Positions 1-13,266 of a stretch of 64,000 bases of DNA are shown here, piece after piece (positions within the stretch are counted from its first letter, which is position 1; the number at the start of each line of letters is the position of its first letter). This stretch comes from Dipteronia dyeriana. Its lineage: Eukaryota > Streptophyta > Magnoliopsida > Sapindales > Sapindaceae. The stretch covers positions 10,302,001 to 10,366,000 of the forward strand of contig CM065296.1 of the NCBI GenBank assembly GCA_032871835.1, written 5' to 3'. Under the pieces are notes generated by a model. The model made no database searches, was not told the DNA's origin, and saw only the letters and a program-made list of their open reading frames with translations. Both the position numbers and the translations under genes were made by a program.

Positions 1-2213
1 ATTAATAAAGTGATTTCTAGTTTAACAAATCTTATAGCATTTATAGTTTAATTATTATAATTGTCAAAAGTAAATAATCATAAGGTTAAAAGACTATGAG
101 AAAAGAAGAATTGTTCATACATCTGGATATGTATGAGGTAGACACAATTCTTTAGTTAGTCTTGAATAATATTCACAACTTAAGATAAAGGTTGGGCACC
201 TTTATCTTGTTAAAGTTGAAGATTCTTTTGCTAGCACTTGAGTGGGATCAAATGTTTTATGATGAGTCTAAAATCATCAAAGTGTTATGTCTTTAGGCAA
301 AAGAATCTAGTGCACTGGGTGCATTGAATTGGATCACAATGAATACTTTATCTAGAACCGTTAATGGATAAAAGTTTTCATTTAAAGACAATCAGAGAGC
401 CTATCTGAATCCTGAGATAAATGATGGACTTATGGTTGCAAGTATTATCATTTGAGCTATTAATGAGTACGATTATATAGCATAGTCTATCCTCGATAGT
501 TTGGTGGTTTTCATTTGTTAATCGATAGAGGACTTCATTTATAGATATGGACATCGTGGCTCCATTTATTAAATGAGAGTAGCATATCATCATATGGATG
601 TTTTGAGGTATTGGATATTTAATCTTAACGTTAATTTTTCAATAGTGTCTATTGAAACATGGCTTCTGGACAAATCAAAATATGAAAGTTCAAAATGTGG
701 TCATAAGAGTAAATATGGTAACTTGGAGAGCTATAGGCGGTTTATGAGCTCTTGGTGATTACTGATATTCTTCACGAGGATACACTTTCTCCAATAAGGT
801 TGTCTAGGGTATGAATGAGTAACATCAACTTATTCTATCTTTATTTAAGAGTTCAATTTTTGTTCTTTAGTGGAATGAACTAAAATTAAATAGATCGGAC
901 CTAAGTGAATCATTTGTTGATTGTGATCGGGTTGTGTCTATTGGAGCTTAAATTTAGATAGCCTGTCATGATCCCCAGTCCACACGAACTAGAATGGATC
1001 ACTTGATAATTTACACCAGACCAATTTAGGGGTCCATTTAGAATTGTATTGAGGCATGTGGACTTGTTTCTTTTTGTAAGAATGGGTCTAGTTCACATGT
1101 GGACTTTTTATTAAGGTCTAATGGATTTAATAAAATAAGAAACATAATATATAGGCCAATATATGTGTTGAGCGGCAAGACTATTTAAAATAGCTTAATT
1201 ATATTATTTTTATTTTATTATTTATTTAAATGAAAATTAATTAATTTGTTGATTAATTGATTATTTAATTAAAAGTCAAAATCTTTTTTCTAGTAGGAGA
1301 TGGTCTCTTAAAATTATATTATTGTTAGTAGTATAATTAATATTAAAGACTATATTTGATAAGTAGATAAATAAAAGGAATTATTTATCTAATCAATTAG
1401 GAAGTCTTTAATATGGTTACAAATACACTATTGAGTTGGATTAGGAGTCTTGGTGTAGGAAAGAATTCTTTTTGGAAAAGGATTCTTGGTCACCAAGTAA
1501 ATCTACCTAAGGATAGAATTCATCTTTGAAAAGGATTCTTAACTACCAAATAAATCCACCTAAGGAAAGGATTCTTGCCAACCAAGTAAATCCTTCTTAC
1601 GACAGGATTTATAATCCTAATATTTTTCCAAGAGAAATTCGGCCAGCCCTAGTCTTTTTTAGAGAGAAGATTTCGGCTACCATAGAATTTAGAGGGAGAA
1701 AAATCTGATTTTACTCTAGACAAAATTCGGCCAACTCTAAGAAATAGTGTGTGATTCGGGAAAAAATAAAAGAAAGAAAGAACGTTTAGTTTTTGATAGT
1801 ACACTAGTAGCCTTTACATCAAAAGGTTTTGTGTACAACATCGAATCAAGGTTCACGCAAGTTTCAATCAAATTGATTGATAATTCACAAGTGACCTAAC
1901 GTTCTTTGTTTTCTTATTGGAGGATTATTGTAACTAACAAAGAGAAAGATTTTATTTGTTTCCATCCTAAGTATACAATTAAAAGGAGAGGGAGCCCACA
2001 CTCCTAGGTGATTCACGTTCGTGATTGGATTGAAAAATCTTACGGAATCAATTCGGAGCTTGTTAAATAGTCACTAGAAAAAGGTACGACACTTTTTATA
2101 TACATTAATTAATTTAGGGTTAAGGTTCTTGTTAGTCAAAGAGAAAATTTTTATTTATATCGAAACCCCAATTTATAAATTTTTCATGCTTCCGTTGTGT
2201 GATTTTCCCTACA
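1..2213 (+). repeat. Copia element C, 3' part of left LTR
   Basis: This stretch is a near-identical long direct repeat of 16315-18527 in the same orientation, so it is the left LTR of a copia element whose first few hundred bases lie outside the window. The LTR ends in CCCTACA at 2213. The internal region that follows starts directly in gag-like sequence, without a tRNA primer-binding site, so the leader and the start of gag were deleted. Short ORFs inside it show no recognisable protein and are not called. Confidence 0.8.
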
Positions 2214-2214
2214 A

Positions 2215-2760
2215 CCCACTGAACAAAAGTGGGACGAAGCTATTTGTTCCTCTATGCTCGCTTATATGAAGGAGGGTACATTAGTTCGAGAACATGTCAT
2301 GAGCATGATGTCCTACAACACGGCAGAGATCAATGGTGGGGCCATTGATGAACCTAGTCAAGTGAGCATCATACCGACGACTCTTTCGAAGAGTTTTGAT
2401 CAGTTTAAGAGCAACTATGGGATGAACAAGCTTAGCTTCAATCTCACACAGTTGCTCAATGAGCTCACTACCTTTGAGTCCTTGACTAGGGATTGCAAAG
2501 GCAAGACCAGCGAGGCAAATATTGACGAACCATCTTCCTCTAATAATAAGAAGAGGAAGAGGTATGATGGGAAGGCGAAGGGTAAACCCGAAGACAAAAA
2601 ACTTATAGCAAAAAGAAGGGCATCTCCACTGACATGGGCAAGAGAAAGTGTTTCCATTGCGACAAGGTCAAGCATTGGAAGAGGAACTGTCCTCGGTATC
2701 TGAAGGAGATAGCCAAGAAGAAGAAAATGAAGGTAAATATGATTAACTTGTTCTTGAGTC
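2215..2760 (+). pseudogene. Copia element C gag remnant
   Basis: This is the C-terminal half of a copia Gag. A frame beginning near 2218 reads through a helical region and a basic KKRKR stretch. After a frameshift near 2610 it reaches a nucleocapsid zinc knuckle of the form CFHCDKVKHWKRNC (about 2650-2692). The N-terminal gag part is missing because the LTR end at 2213 abuts mid-gag sequence. Gag packages retrotransposon RNA in virus-like particles in the cytoplasm. This copy cannot be translated intact. Confidence 0.7.
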
Positions 2761-2767
2761 GTGTTTA

Positions 2768-5246
2768 GTGGAAGATGATTCTTCACCATGGAGAGTTTAT
2801 TCGGGAGCCACTAACCATGTTTGTTCTTCACCATGCGGACCAATGAATGTTAAAGCTAGAAATGGCTATGAGTTTTATGTCACCTTTATAGATGAATACT
2901 CGAGATACAGATACATCTACCTAATGCAACGGAAGTTGAAAACATTTGAAAATTTTAAAGAATTCTGAGTTGAAGTTAAAAATCAGTAGGAAATACCATC
3001 AAGTCTCTACGATCGAATCGTGGAGGTGAGTACCTTGACCAAGAGTTTGGAGACTTCATGGTCAAGTATGGGTTAGTATCCCAACTCACAGCTCCTGGTA
3101 CACCTCAATAGAATGGTTTCGTTGAGAGGAGAAATAAAACCCTAATGGAAATGGTGAGATTTATGATTAGTTTCTCATCATTACCAAATTAATTTTTGGG
3201 ATATGTGTTACAAACAGCGGAATATATTTTGAATGTAGTGCCATCCAAATCTATTCCTAAGATTCCCTTAGAGTTATGGAGTGGTCATAAAGTTAGTTTA
3301 TGACCTTTTTGTATATGGGGGTGTCCAGCACACATGCTGAAGAACGAAGTAGAAAGCTAGACCCCAAGTCTGTGGTCTGCTTTTTTATAGGATACTCCAA
3401 GGAGACCAGATATGGACACTTCTATAGTTCTAAAGATAACAAAGGATTTGTTTCGACAAATGCAACATTTCTTAAGGAAATCTATATTAATGACCATAAA
3501 CCTTGTTCTAAGATTGTATTGAATAAGTTGGAGAATGGTGAGACTAGTACTCAGTCAATAAGATGTTGATCCATTAACATCTGAGAGTCAAATGATTCCT
3601 AGTCAGGATACACTACTACCTAGATGTAGTGAGAGGGTTGTGAGACAGCTTGAACGCTATTTGGGTGTAAGTGAGGGACAAGATGTTGTCTCTATTGATA
3701 GTACGGATGATCCATTAACATTTAAGTATGAAATTGAAGATTCTAACAAAGAGGAATGGCTCAAAGCCATGAATCTCGAGATAGTGTCCATGTATTCTAA
3801 CTCAGTCTAGTATCTTGTAAACTTACCAGATATGGTAAAACCCATAGGGTGTAAGTGGATCTACAAGAGAAAGAAAGAAATAGATGGGAAGGTAGAGACC
3901 TTTAAGGTAAGGCTAGCGGCCAAGGGTTATACCTAGAAAAAAAGGGTTAATTATAAGGAGAATTTCTCGCCAGTAGCCATGTGTAAGTCTAATAGGATTC
4001 TCTTATCCATTACTGCCTATTTTGATGATAAAATTTTGCAAATGGATGTCAAGATAACATTCTTGAATGGAAATCTTGACGAGAGCATATATATGATGCA
4101 ACCAGAGGGATTCATGTCTCCAGATCAAGAACAAAAGGTTTACAAGCTACAAAGCTCCATCTATGGACTTAAACAAGTATCTAGATCTTGGAACATTAGG
4201 TTTGATGATATGGACCTATGGCTTCGAGTAGAATGTCGATGAGCCTTGTGTCTATAAGCGCATCATTAACAAGAAAGTAATTTTCATGGCCCTATATTTA
4301 GATAACATCCTACTCTATATGGGAGTGTTGTCTGATATAAAGAGTTGGATGGCAAACTAATTCCTGCCAGCCAACCCCAAATGAACGAATTGGGAGTGGG
4401 GAGTTATGTTCTAGGGATTCAACATATAAGAGATCGTAAGAACAAACTCAGGCATAGAGCTCCAAAAAAGGTAATTTACCTTCCAAGCATCGTATATCGA
4501 TAAGATTCTTATGTGATTTTTGATATAGAGCTCCAAGAAAGGTAATTTACCTTCCAAGCATGGAGTTCACTTATCTAAGAAACAGTGTTCTAAGACACCT
4601 CAAGAAGTTGAGGATATGAGATGTGTGGCAGTAGGTTGTCTCATGTATGCTATGTTATGCACGAGACCAGACATCTACTATGCAGTGGAAATAGTCAGTA
4701 GGTATCAGTCCAACCCAGGATTAAATCATTGGGTTGCTATCAAGATTATTCTCAAGTATCTTCGGAGAACGAGAAACTATATGCTAGTGTATTCCGAATA
4801 GGATTTGATCCCGTTAGGATACACAGATTCTGATTGTCAGTTAGACGGGGATTCTAGGAAATCCATGTCTAGATCAGTATTCACCCTAGGTGGTGGAGAC
4901 ATTGTGTGGAGAAGTATTAAGCAATCTTGCATAGCTAACACCACCACGAAAGCTGAATATGTTAGCCTATTATGAAGCTGCTAAAGAGACTGTTTGGCTC
5001 TGTTTGGTTCTATAAGTTCTTGAATGATCTGAAAATTGTTCCAGATCTGGATAAGCCCATCACACTTTATTGTGATAATAGTAATGTTGTGGCTAATACC
5101 AAAGAACCAAGAAGCCATAGGAGAGGGAAGTATATAGAGAGAAAGTATCATCTCATCAGAGAGATAGTGTAGAGATGAGATGTGATCGTCACAAAGATAG
5201 CCTTAAAGGACAATCATGCTGATCCATTTACGAAGACCTTATCGGA
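2768..5246 (+). pseudogene. Copia element C pol remnant (PR-INT-RT-RNase H)
   Basis: Broken copia polyprotein in the usual order. A protease start with a degenerate active-site stretch (YSGATNH in place of the usual D-S/T-G) is fused near 2845 directly to the integrase core, so the rest of the protease and the integrase zinc region are deleted. The integrase shows the PGTP...NGFVERRN region (about 3090-3140). RT segments lie at about 3720-4240 and the RT end and RNase H at 4610-5246. Many stops and frameshifts are present, and a 71-bp-offset partial duplication at 4454-4562 disrupts RT. The frame is cut at 5246 by insertion of element D, and its last residues resume at 15862. Confidence 0.8.
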
Positions 5247-6083
5247 TGTTAAGTTTTAAATTGTGTTGGCATTAATTCCATATCAAAATGATGTTTACTT
5301 ATAATGATTTAGTTGCTTAGATTCATGATGATTCAAGCTTCAAATAAGAAGGTATAACTAGTCAAAGCAAGTTCAAAGTCTTCAAAGAGAAAGGATGCCA
5401 TATGGTTCTACAAAGGTATATTAAGACCTTATCTTTCTTTTACAAGGCTCAAGCACACACACATAAATCATACATATGTGTCCCTGCATCGTTGTGCACC
5501 ATTACAGGCACACACACATAAATCATACATATGTATCCCTACATCGTTATGCACCATTATAGGCACACACACACACACACACATATCATACATTTGTGTC
5601 CCTGCATCTTTGTGCACCATTTATAACATATTCACACACTTGAAGATGAATGATCATGTATTGGTATGCAAATAACATGCTTTGGAAAAATGCATGATTG
5701 GAGACTATCTCTATGTAGTTTGCATTCTAGTGTGAAATGTGTTTGTATATGTATATGTTTGTAAAACATGGATATTGAACTTGATTTTAGTCTTAAATCA
5801 TTCTTGAATGAGTTTAAGTCATTTCGGTTACTCATACTACTGATTTCAAGTTCTAAGTCAAAAGATACTACACTTTCTACTCATGTTGCATACATTGTCT
5901 TCGTCTTCATATATCGAGTCAAATTATTATTTTTTGGGTTGAGTATCTTATATGTCCATGTCCGTGAGAGAGTTATGGTTTGTAATCTATAAACGGATTT
6001 GAATTCTGAGTTCGAAAGCCGGAGAACGGTAGAAGAACGTGAAGGGAGCGAGTGAGGAAAAGAAGTGCAACCAAGCACTCTTT

Positions 6084-6110
6084 CCCGAGATGGTGCGTGG
6101 CCATCTCGGG
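6084..6110. promoter_or_regulatory. Hairpin in element D left LTR
   Basis: Inverted repeat CCCGAGATGG / CCATCTCGGG around the loop TGCGTGG, about 110 bp upstream of a TATA-like motif. The right LTR has the same structure at 14092-14118. The related LTR of element F has a hairpin with different stem sequence at the matching place (24510-24530). Confidence 0.6.
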
Positions 6111-6528
6111 CCAAAATGCTTGCAACCCCGAGATGCCCATGTGCCATATTGGGCAGCAAGTGTACTTGGTGCACCTAAGCCTTTTTTGGTCATTTTGCTT
6201 GTATTCTTTTCCCTCTCCTTTATATATCCCCTCCCTTTCACATTTCATTCTAAGAAGAGATTCAAAATTTGAGTGCAGAATTTTCTCCCAAATTTTCTCA
6301 CCTGCCAAACATCATAGCTTCTTCATTTGAACTCCAATCTGAGTGATTCAAAGTTGAGAGTGTTTTTCTATTTATCCTCCATCTTTTTTAAGAACGTTTG
6401 AGTTAGTTTTATTGCTTTTTTTGGACTCTAATCTCATAAAAATGGGACTGCACCAAATCAACTAAGGTATTGATTTTCTCTCAAAGTTTTCTTTTAAAAG
6501 TTGGTCAATTGCCTTGCATTTTCTTCTG

Positions 6529-6635
<107 letters not shown>

Positions 6636-7249
6636 TTGTGATTGTTTTGATTTTAGTTTTGAACTCATTTAAAGCTAGATTGAGTTTCAATTGAAATCTC
6701 ACATGTTGAGTTAGGTTTTGATTTTGCCTATGTTTTCACATGTTTGGTATTGTATTGTGCTAGCTTTGATTCTAGGACTATTTGATGATCTTTAATTGAT
6801 TGATTTTGTGAAAAATAGTTCCTCTCATGTATTAGGCACTCTTTGGCCGAAATCTCACTATAATACTTGTGCTTGTGTTCTTTTGAGCTATTCATGTGCT
6901 TTGTTGAATCTATGAATAAGAAATATGCTCTATAACTCTTGCTTTAATCTAAATGAATTTGTCACATGATTTTAGCATGTTTTTGGTATATGTGATTTAA
7001 ACTTGATTATGTATTAATTGAACATATCTTGTGACTCAAGTTTTAGATCTATGCATGTATCTAGGTTGTAATTAATGTTGAATTTATCATACATGATCTA
7101 GATGGATTAAACATGAATGATTGACTAGACAACATTTGTTTTATGAATTCATGCTTATGTCTAGTATTTTCCATAGGATGTGTTGATCATAACATTCTAT
7201 ATTGCGTGCTTGTTTACGTTTTGCATTCATGATCACTTAGATGCCTTGT

Positions 7250-7470
7250 GAGAAGGAAGTCTTGACAATAGGTGTGTTACCTATGTTATTGAGCAATGAA
7301 GTCTTGGCAAGAGGTGGAAACCCTCAAAATGTCAAGCAAGGAAGTCTTGCCTAGGGTCATGAGGATCCGGAAGGGTGAGCAAGGAAGTCTTGCCTAAGGT
7401 CATGAGGATCCGGAAGGGTAAGCGAGGAAGTCTTGACAAGAGGTGTGAGGCCTCGGAATGTTGAGCAAGA
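7250..7470 (+). repeat. Tandem repeat of about 43 bp in element D left LTR
   Basis: Four to five imperfect units built on AGGAAGTCTTG followed by GGATCCGGAAGGG-like sequence. The same block is in the right LTR at about 15172-15390, so it belongs to the family and predates insertion. Confidence 0.75.
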
Positions 7471-7939
7471 GGGTGACATATTCATGGACGGATAGGAGGG
7501 TAGTTTCTAGGTGAAGGGGTCACTTGAGAGATTATACTTTTCTTATCTACTAGTGGATTTTGTTTACCGGTGGTTGCTAACCCGTGGATGTTTCCTCTTC
7601 GAAGGTTTACCATGTTATATCTTGCGTCAACTTTTCTCTATCCCTATCTCTCTTATATTTGTATTTTTTATTTGAATACTATGGATAGAACTTTATATGT
7701 AAGTTGACTTCCTTGCTATAATATAAATTGTATGTGTTATGGTTGCTTGTTATCACACTTTACATGTTTTATGTATTGATTAAGTGTCTTTAACTGATAT
7801 ATATATTGTGATACAAGCATTCTAGAGGGACAAACTTTTGTTTGTTTCTAAGGGAGCCGAAAAAATGTGTCTAACCTATTCACCCCCCCCCCCCCCCCTC
7901 TAGGTTTGCCTTGAGCATTTAACTGTGTTTTTATTTTCA

Positions 7940-7953
7940 ATTGGTATCAAAGC
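7940..7953 (+). other. Element D primer-binding site
   Basis: ATTGGTATCAAAGC directly follows the LTR end. It is close to the initiator tRNA-Met complementary site used by plant copia elements (TGGTATCAGAGC). Confidence 0.7.
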
Positions 7954-8022
7954 AGGACACTATATTGTACTTAGTGAGAATCCAGGTGATACATTCACGG
8001 TTTTTGTAAAGCTTTTGAAGTC

Positions 8023-10049
8023 ATGGGTTTACAAGATGATGTAATGGCGGAAGAATCCTCAAATACTAGGCCACCATAACTTCGAGGCACTAACTATGGG
8101 TATTGGAAGTTGAGGATGAAGGCCTACATTCGTTCTATTGATGAGAGGGAGTGGATGGCAGTGGAAGAAGGTTATAGTCCTCTTACCAAAGTTTTAGAGG
8201 ATGGAACCATGATACTCAAGCCAATGAGTGAATGGACAATGAATGAGTTTGAGGTTGCTAAATGGTACCATCGTGCTATGAATGCCATCTTTGGAGGAGT
8301 TGATGGGCATCAATTCTCCTACATTCAAAATCTTGAATCCGTAAAGAAGGCTTGGAATACACTCCAAGTTACTAATGAAGGAACCTTAGCGGGGAAGAAA
8401 TCAAGGCTTCAAATGTTGGCATCACAATTTGAAGGTTTAAGTATGGTGAAGGAGAAAAGTTTGAAGACTTCCAATTTCGGCTTCTTAACATTGCTAACCA
8501 ATGTCAAGCACTTGGAGTACCTATCTCAAGAAAGCATTTAAATTGGAAAAACCTTAGGTCTCTTCCTAAGAGATTTAAATCAAAGGTGATGGCCATTGAG
8601 GAAAGCAAGGATGTGAATAGCATGAACATCGAGTAGTTGCTTGGGTCTCTCCAAACTTATGAGATGTGCTTGAAGCCAAAGATTAAGAGTAAGGAAATCA
8701 CTCTCAATGCTATTGAGGAGGAGAGTGATGAAGTAAATGAAGAGATGGCTCTTTTGGTTAGAAAGTTTAAGAAGTTTCTAAAGAAGAATGCCAAGCCTAG
8801 AGGCAAGTCCTCTAAGGAAAAGGAAGTTAAGAAAACATCATCTCCAAGGAATGAGAAGATTAGTCAAGCCATGAACAAGAAAGGTTTTCAATGTTACAAT
8901 TGTCATGGTTTCGGTCACTTTGCTAGTGAGTGCACCAAGAAGCCATCTAAGAAAGACAAGAAAGGTAAAGTGTTGGCGACTACTTTGAGTGATGATAACT
9001 CTAGTGATGATGAGAGCTCTAGTAGTAAGTCTTCAAGTGATGAAGAGTTGGTGAGCAATGTTGTAGCTCTAACGGCTTCTCTTTTTCCATAAGATGTTGA
9101 TAGTACAATATCTTTGAACAAGAACTTTGATGCAAATCATCATAGAAATACTAGTCCCATTCCTGCCAATCTTGAGTTGTTGGCTAAGATAGAGAAGCTT
9201 GAAGAAGCTAGAGATAATGCTCTAAGAGAGGTAGTTGAGAAGGATGATTTGATCAAGAAACAACCATATGAGTTTGTGATTGTTTCTCATAGACTTCTTT
9301 GTCAGAAAGGTGATATTATGAAGAAGTTTAGAGAACTAGAAAAGATAAACCTTGAGAAGGATAATGTGATATCTTCTTTGAGGAAAAGAGAACAATAATT
9401 AATGGAAGAGATAGACACGGCTAAAGAGGCCATCAAGGACTAAGTAAATGATTCGGTAAGTGTGTCTAGTGTTAGGAATCTTGTTAACTCTCATAGTGTT
9501 GAAGACAACTGGGTAGTTGAAGAGGAGCCCTTTAAAGCACCACTTCATACTCTCTTGGATGAAGTTGTGATTGACAAGAAACCACACAAGAAGAGAAGAT
9601 CAAAAGCCAAAAAAAAGTTGGCAAACAAGGTATTTTTGCAAACTCTTAGTGAAGCTAGTTCAACTCCAAAAGGTACAATCTCATCTTTTATTCCAATTTG
9701 CCATTATTGCAACACAATAGGTCACATTAAGCCTAGGTGTTATAAATTTATTGAAAAATGCAAATTAGGAAATGAATCTATAGATAAAGAGATTAAACTT
9801 CAACTTGAACATGGTAAGGCTTTGAAAATTGAAAAACATGATAATATTGCTATGCATGAAAATAAGTTATGGAGTAGAAAGAAAGCTAATCTTTTTCAAC
9901 TTAACAAAGCTTGTGTTGAAAATGTTAAGGAAGAGTGTATTAATGATATTCTTGTTAATCAAATCATTGAAGGACTTTACTCTAGATTTAACATTGTTGT
10001 CAAGGATGATATTGGAAATGTTTGTGTAGATACACCCAAGAACAAGTAG
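8023..10049 (+). pseudogene. Element D long Gag-type polyprotein with two zinc knuckles
   Basis: One extended reading frame of about 675 codons from ATG 8023 to TAG 10047. It is interrupted by stops near 8077, 8635, 9090, 9396 and 9432 and by a one-base frameshift near 8447. The first part (8100-8700) is a copia capsid of the UBN2 type with a TNYGYWKLRM-like motif. A zinc knuckle CYNCHGFGHFASEC lies at about 8892-8933, followed by an acidic serine-rich stretch and a predicted coiled coil (9160-9400). A second knuckle CHYCNTIGHIKPRC lies near 9699-9740. This arrangement is typical of SIRE/Maximus copia elements. The frame stops where protease would be expected, and no pol follows. Confidence 0.75.
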
Positions 10050-11749
10050 TTCAAGGGTGAGTGCTCTTATCACTAATGTAAGAAGCACATGTGAGGTAGC
10101 TTTGAGTCAGTATATCAATTATGTTGAAAATTCTTGCTTGCTAGCTTTGAATACTCCATGTATTGATATGAACTTGGTTATCTCACATCATGTTTGTTAT
10201 GATGGTCGAAATTTGTTGGTTAAATTTAGAGAAGTTCTTTTGATATATGTGTTGGTTGAGTTGAGATATTATGCTTTTTATACTCTTGTTGTGAAAATCG
10301 TCAACTTGGTGTCATGAGGACATTCAAGGCAAGAGTGCTCATAAAAAGGGCAGAAGTATGATATTTGATGAATATAATATGTAAAAGGTATCTCTATACT
10401 CTAATGCATGTTCTCTTAGATATTCATTCTTTTGAATCAATTTTTGATATACAACTCATAGCATGTCATATTAGAGAATTTTGTATTGCATACATATGAT
10501 TCTCATTGGCATTTGTTATTTTAGGATCTAATAGTGATATTGTTCACATTGATCTTAACTTTGATGATTGTTTATGTATAGTTTATTGAGTGGCATTATT
10601 TTTGAAAATATGAGCTTCATATTCTTTGAAAGCTACTTATTAGAGAAGTAATGATCTTGAATAAGTCTCTACTTATTCCTTTTAAGATCATGTGCTTATG
10701 AACCATAAAATCTTAGTTTTCTAAAAATTGCACTTTGCTTCTCTTATATGTTTTGCTAGTATGTTGAGTTTACTAATGTATAAAATTTGGATACACCTTG
10801 AAGTTTTTGTGCTTAAGTACATATAAAATGACCTATGGTTAGTATCCATTTTGCTTCGGTAAATACATAGAACTCAACGAGCACCTTCATGGAAAGGGCT
10901 ACACACATTGGTTGTGAAAGTCACCCAATGTTGGAAAGAGCTACACCAATGTGATGAGTGAAAACCGCAATGAAGTGATTTTTTTTTTGAAAAAAAATCA
11001 AAGAAGTGTTGAAATGGAATCATGAAAAGAAACTTCTTTGATTCAAAGACTAAAAAGAAAAGGAGGAAGGCTTCAAAAGGAGTATAGTTGAAAAATCAAA
11101 TGAGCTCGGGTTGAAAAATAGAAATGGGATGACGAGCCACATGCACACACATGCTCATATGTTGAAATCTATTCTCATAAAAGTAAAAATTCAGGATGAT
11201 AATCGGTTTGGCTTTTTATGGAAAAAGCTTAAGATGAATAGATGTTGAAAATTGTTTGCATGTTGATTATCAAACTACTTCTTGATATATATTTGATGCA
11301 TATCTTTCACTCATACACTTTGTTTATGAGTATGTTGATATTTTAGCAATTGTTGAAGAATTATGAGAGAACTTGAAAATCTTTGTGTATCTCTCTTAGC
11401 ATATGAAGCTTATTTTGTTGATATTTCTTTAAATTACTTGAATGTGTGATTGTGTGAACATCTTTGTGAACTTTATGCTATCATTGATTTTAGTTATGGC
11501 ATTTATCAAGGGGGAGCATTGTATGCTAGACATTGTTCTCTTTTATGATATGTTCACATGCTTCATTTTGTTAAATGTTGGCATATTTTGACTTAATGAT
11601 ACTTGTAAGATATTACTCACTATCTTTGTCTTGCATGATGATTTATTCTTAAGTCATATGTCTCTATTTTTATATTTTGTGACTAATGTATTTGTTTTGT
11701 TTTCACTCACTTTGGTTGTATGTATATAGCATCTTATCACACAAGAAAA
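10050..11749 (+). other. Element D 3' non-coding region, first part
   Basis: No protease, integrase or RT is found. From about 10560 the sequence resembles the post-RNase H region of element F (22420-22830), sharing the segments around CCTATGGTTAGTAT and GCACCTTCATG. This indicates that a block equal to the whole pol has been lost between about 10330 and 10560. A polypurine-like AAGGGGGAG occurs at 11508-11516. Confidence 0.65.
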
Positions 11750-11820
11750 ATGGGAAGAACTAAGATTACCGGAAGTGGAAATAAATTGAATCCCATTGTG
11801 AAAGCCAAGTCTACCTCAAA

Positions 11821-12816
11821 ATGATCCAAAGCTTCAAGGACAAAAGACTTAGGGATCTTTGGAACAAAGAAGATATTTCAAGAGAGAGGCATGACTTTGG
11901 TAAGTGTAAATATTCTTATGTTCTTAAGTGCTTAAAGGATAGAAAATGGGAATCTTGGGTGAGCATGTTAAGAGTTGTAAATGATACTCTTGTTAGAAAT
12001 TTCTATCCTGAATATAAGGAAAGTGTCACCTTGTTAGATGCTTTGATGGAAATAAGGGGTATTGTATTTAGAGTTAACCCGGAAAACATTAACAAGTTTC
12101 TTGGGCTATCTAATAATGTAGATTCTAATTTTCTAGATGTGGATGCCATTGAGAATCTAAATATCATGGGTAGAACTCTTTGTGATAATGCTTCTTTTGA
12201 GTGGAAAAATAGGGCATACATTAGCCAACATGAGTTAACTAAGGCAAGTGCATTTTGGCATCTATTCATTTGCACTAACATTATTGTATCTTCGAATTCA
12301 ACCGAGTTGAATAAGGACAAGATCAAAATAGTGTATGCCTTGGTAACTAATCAACCGATAAACCTTTGAGATCTTTTTATGTATTATATTGATAGTGTGG
12401 CCTTCTCTACTAGAGGTGATAAAAAGCTTGCATTACCGGGGTTTACTACTTCATTATGTTTAGCTAGTGGGATTAAGAGTAGAGAAGATGATGTGTTATT
12501 TCAACACTTGGAAAAGCATTGTGATAAACGTGTGTCTTACGTGTCCTATAAGAATAAGGGTAAGACTTGTGATACTTTTGGACTATTTAGTAGTTCTCAA
12601 GTTGATAATCATGTGATTAGCACAAATATTCTTTCGGATTGGGCTATACAATTGAAGGAGAAGGTTGATGAGTTGAGTGTTATAGTTGTTCAACAAGATG
12701 CTAGGATAAAAGAGTTGGAGGAATGCATTGCTTCAAGCTCAAGACCACCACTCAAGCATTATGTTAGATCGCTACTCGCACGACTTTCTTTGGTGGAACA
12801 ACTGGCTAGTAATTGA
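11821..12816 (+). pseudogene. Additional ORF in element D, plant 'putative transposon protein'-like
   Basis: An open frame of 331 codons with a single internal TGA at 12367-12369. An upstream ATG at 11750 reads 24 codons in another frame and then stops, so the true start may be lost to a frameshift near 11815. The stretch FYPEYK...RGIVFRVNPENINKFLGL (about 12003-12110) resembles the family annotated as 'putative plant transposon protein' (formerly Transposase_32), often found as an extra ORF in plant LTR elements. The C-terminal part (12650-12730) looks like a coiled coil. Its position, between the missing pol and the 3' LTR, is where env-like or additional ORFs sit in SIRE elements. Function is unknown; the family call is by motif only. 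Confidence 0.55.
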
Positions 12817-13266
12817 TCTTTGAGGTACATTTCTTAACCTTTTGGCGTCATTTCATGTCAAAAATGGGGAGAAAGAGATGTTAGTTGCTTAGTTTCTTTT
12901 TATGTTATTTTGTGAACTTTTGAACTTCCATTGGCATGTAATAATTAGTCTTAAGATTTGGTTAAGAATTCTTGTGTTTTGGCATGTATTGAGCGAGAGA
13001 TACATGTATTTGTGGACTTTATTGTATATTCTAATCCATAGTATATATTTCCATTTGTTGTTTTCTCTTGTATATGCATTGTGCTTTGAGATGATTTGTA
13101 GGTTGCTTCAAGAGAAGATCAAGACGAAGTTCAAGAGTTGATGAAGATTAGTTCTAGGAATCTTACTCATTGTAATGTGAGAGAGTAATTTTGTGACCTA
13201 TCTTCATTTTTATATTTGTAGTAAATGTATAGGCGTTTTGACATAGAATTTGCCAAAGGGGGAGAT
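12817..13266 (+). other. Element D 3' non-coding end and polypurine tract
   Basis: No ORF of interest. AAAGGGGGAGAT at 13255-13266, directly before the right LTR, is the plus-strand primer tract. GGGGAGAAAGAG at about 12868 is a second purine-rich stretch. Confidence 0.6.

Noticed and set aside
5632..6330. Several overlapping ORFs on both strands in the element D LTR, with matching ones at 13640-14325
   Set aside because: They recur in both LTRs because the DNA is repeated; they overlap on both strands and show no protein family.
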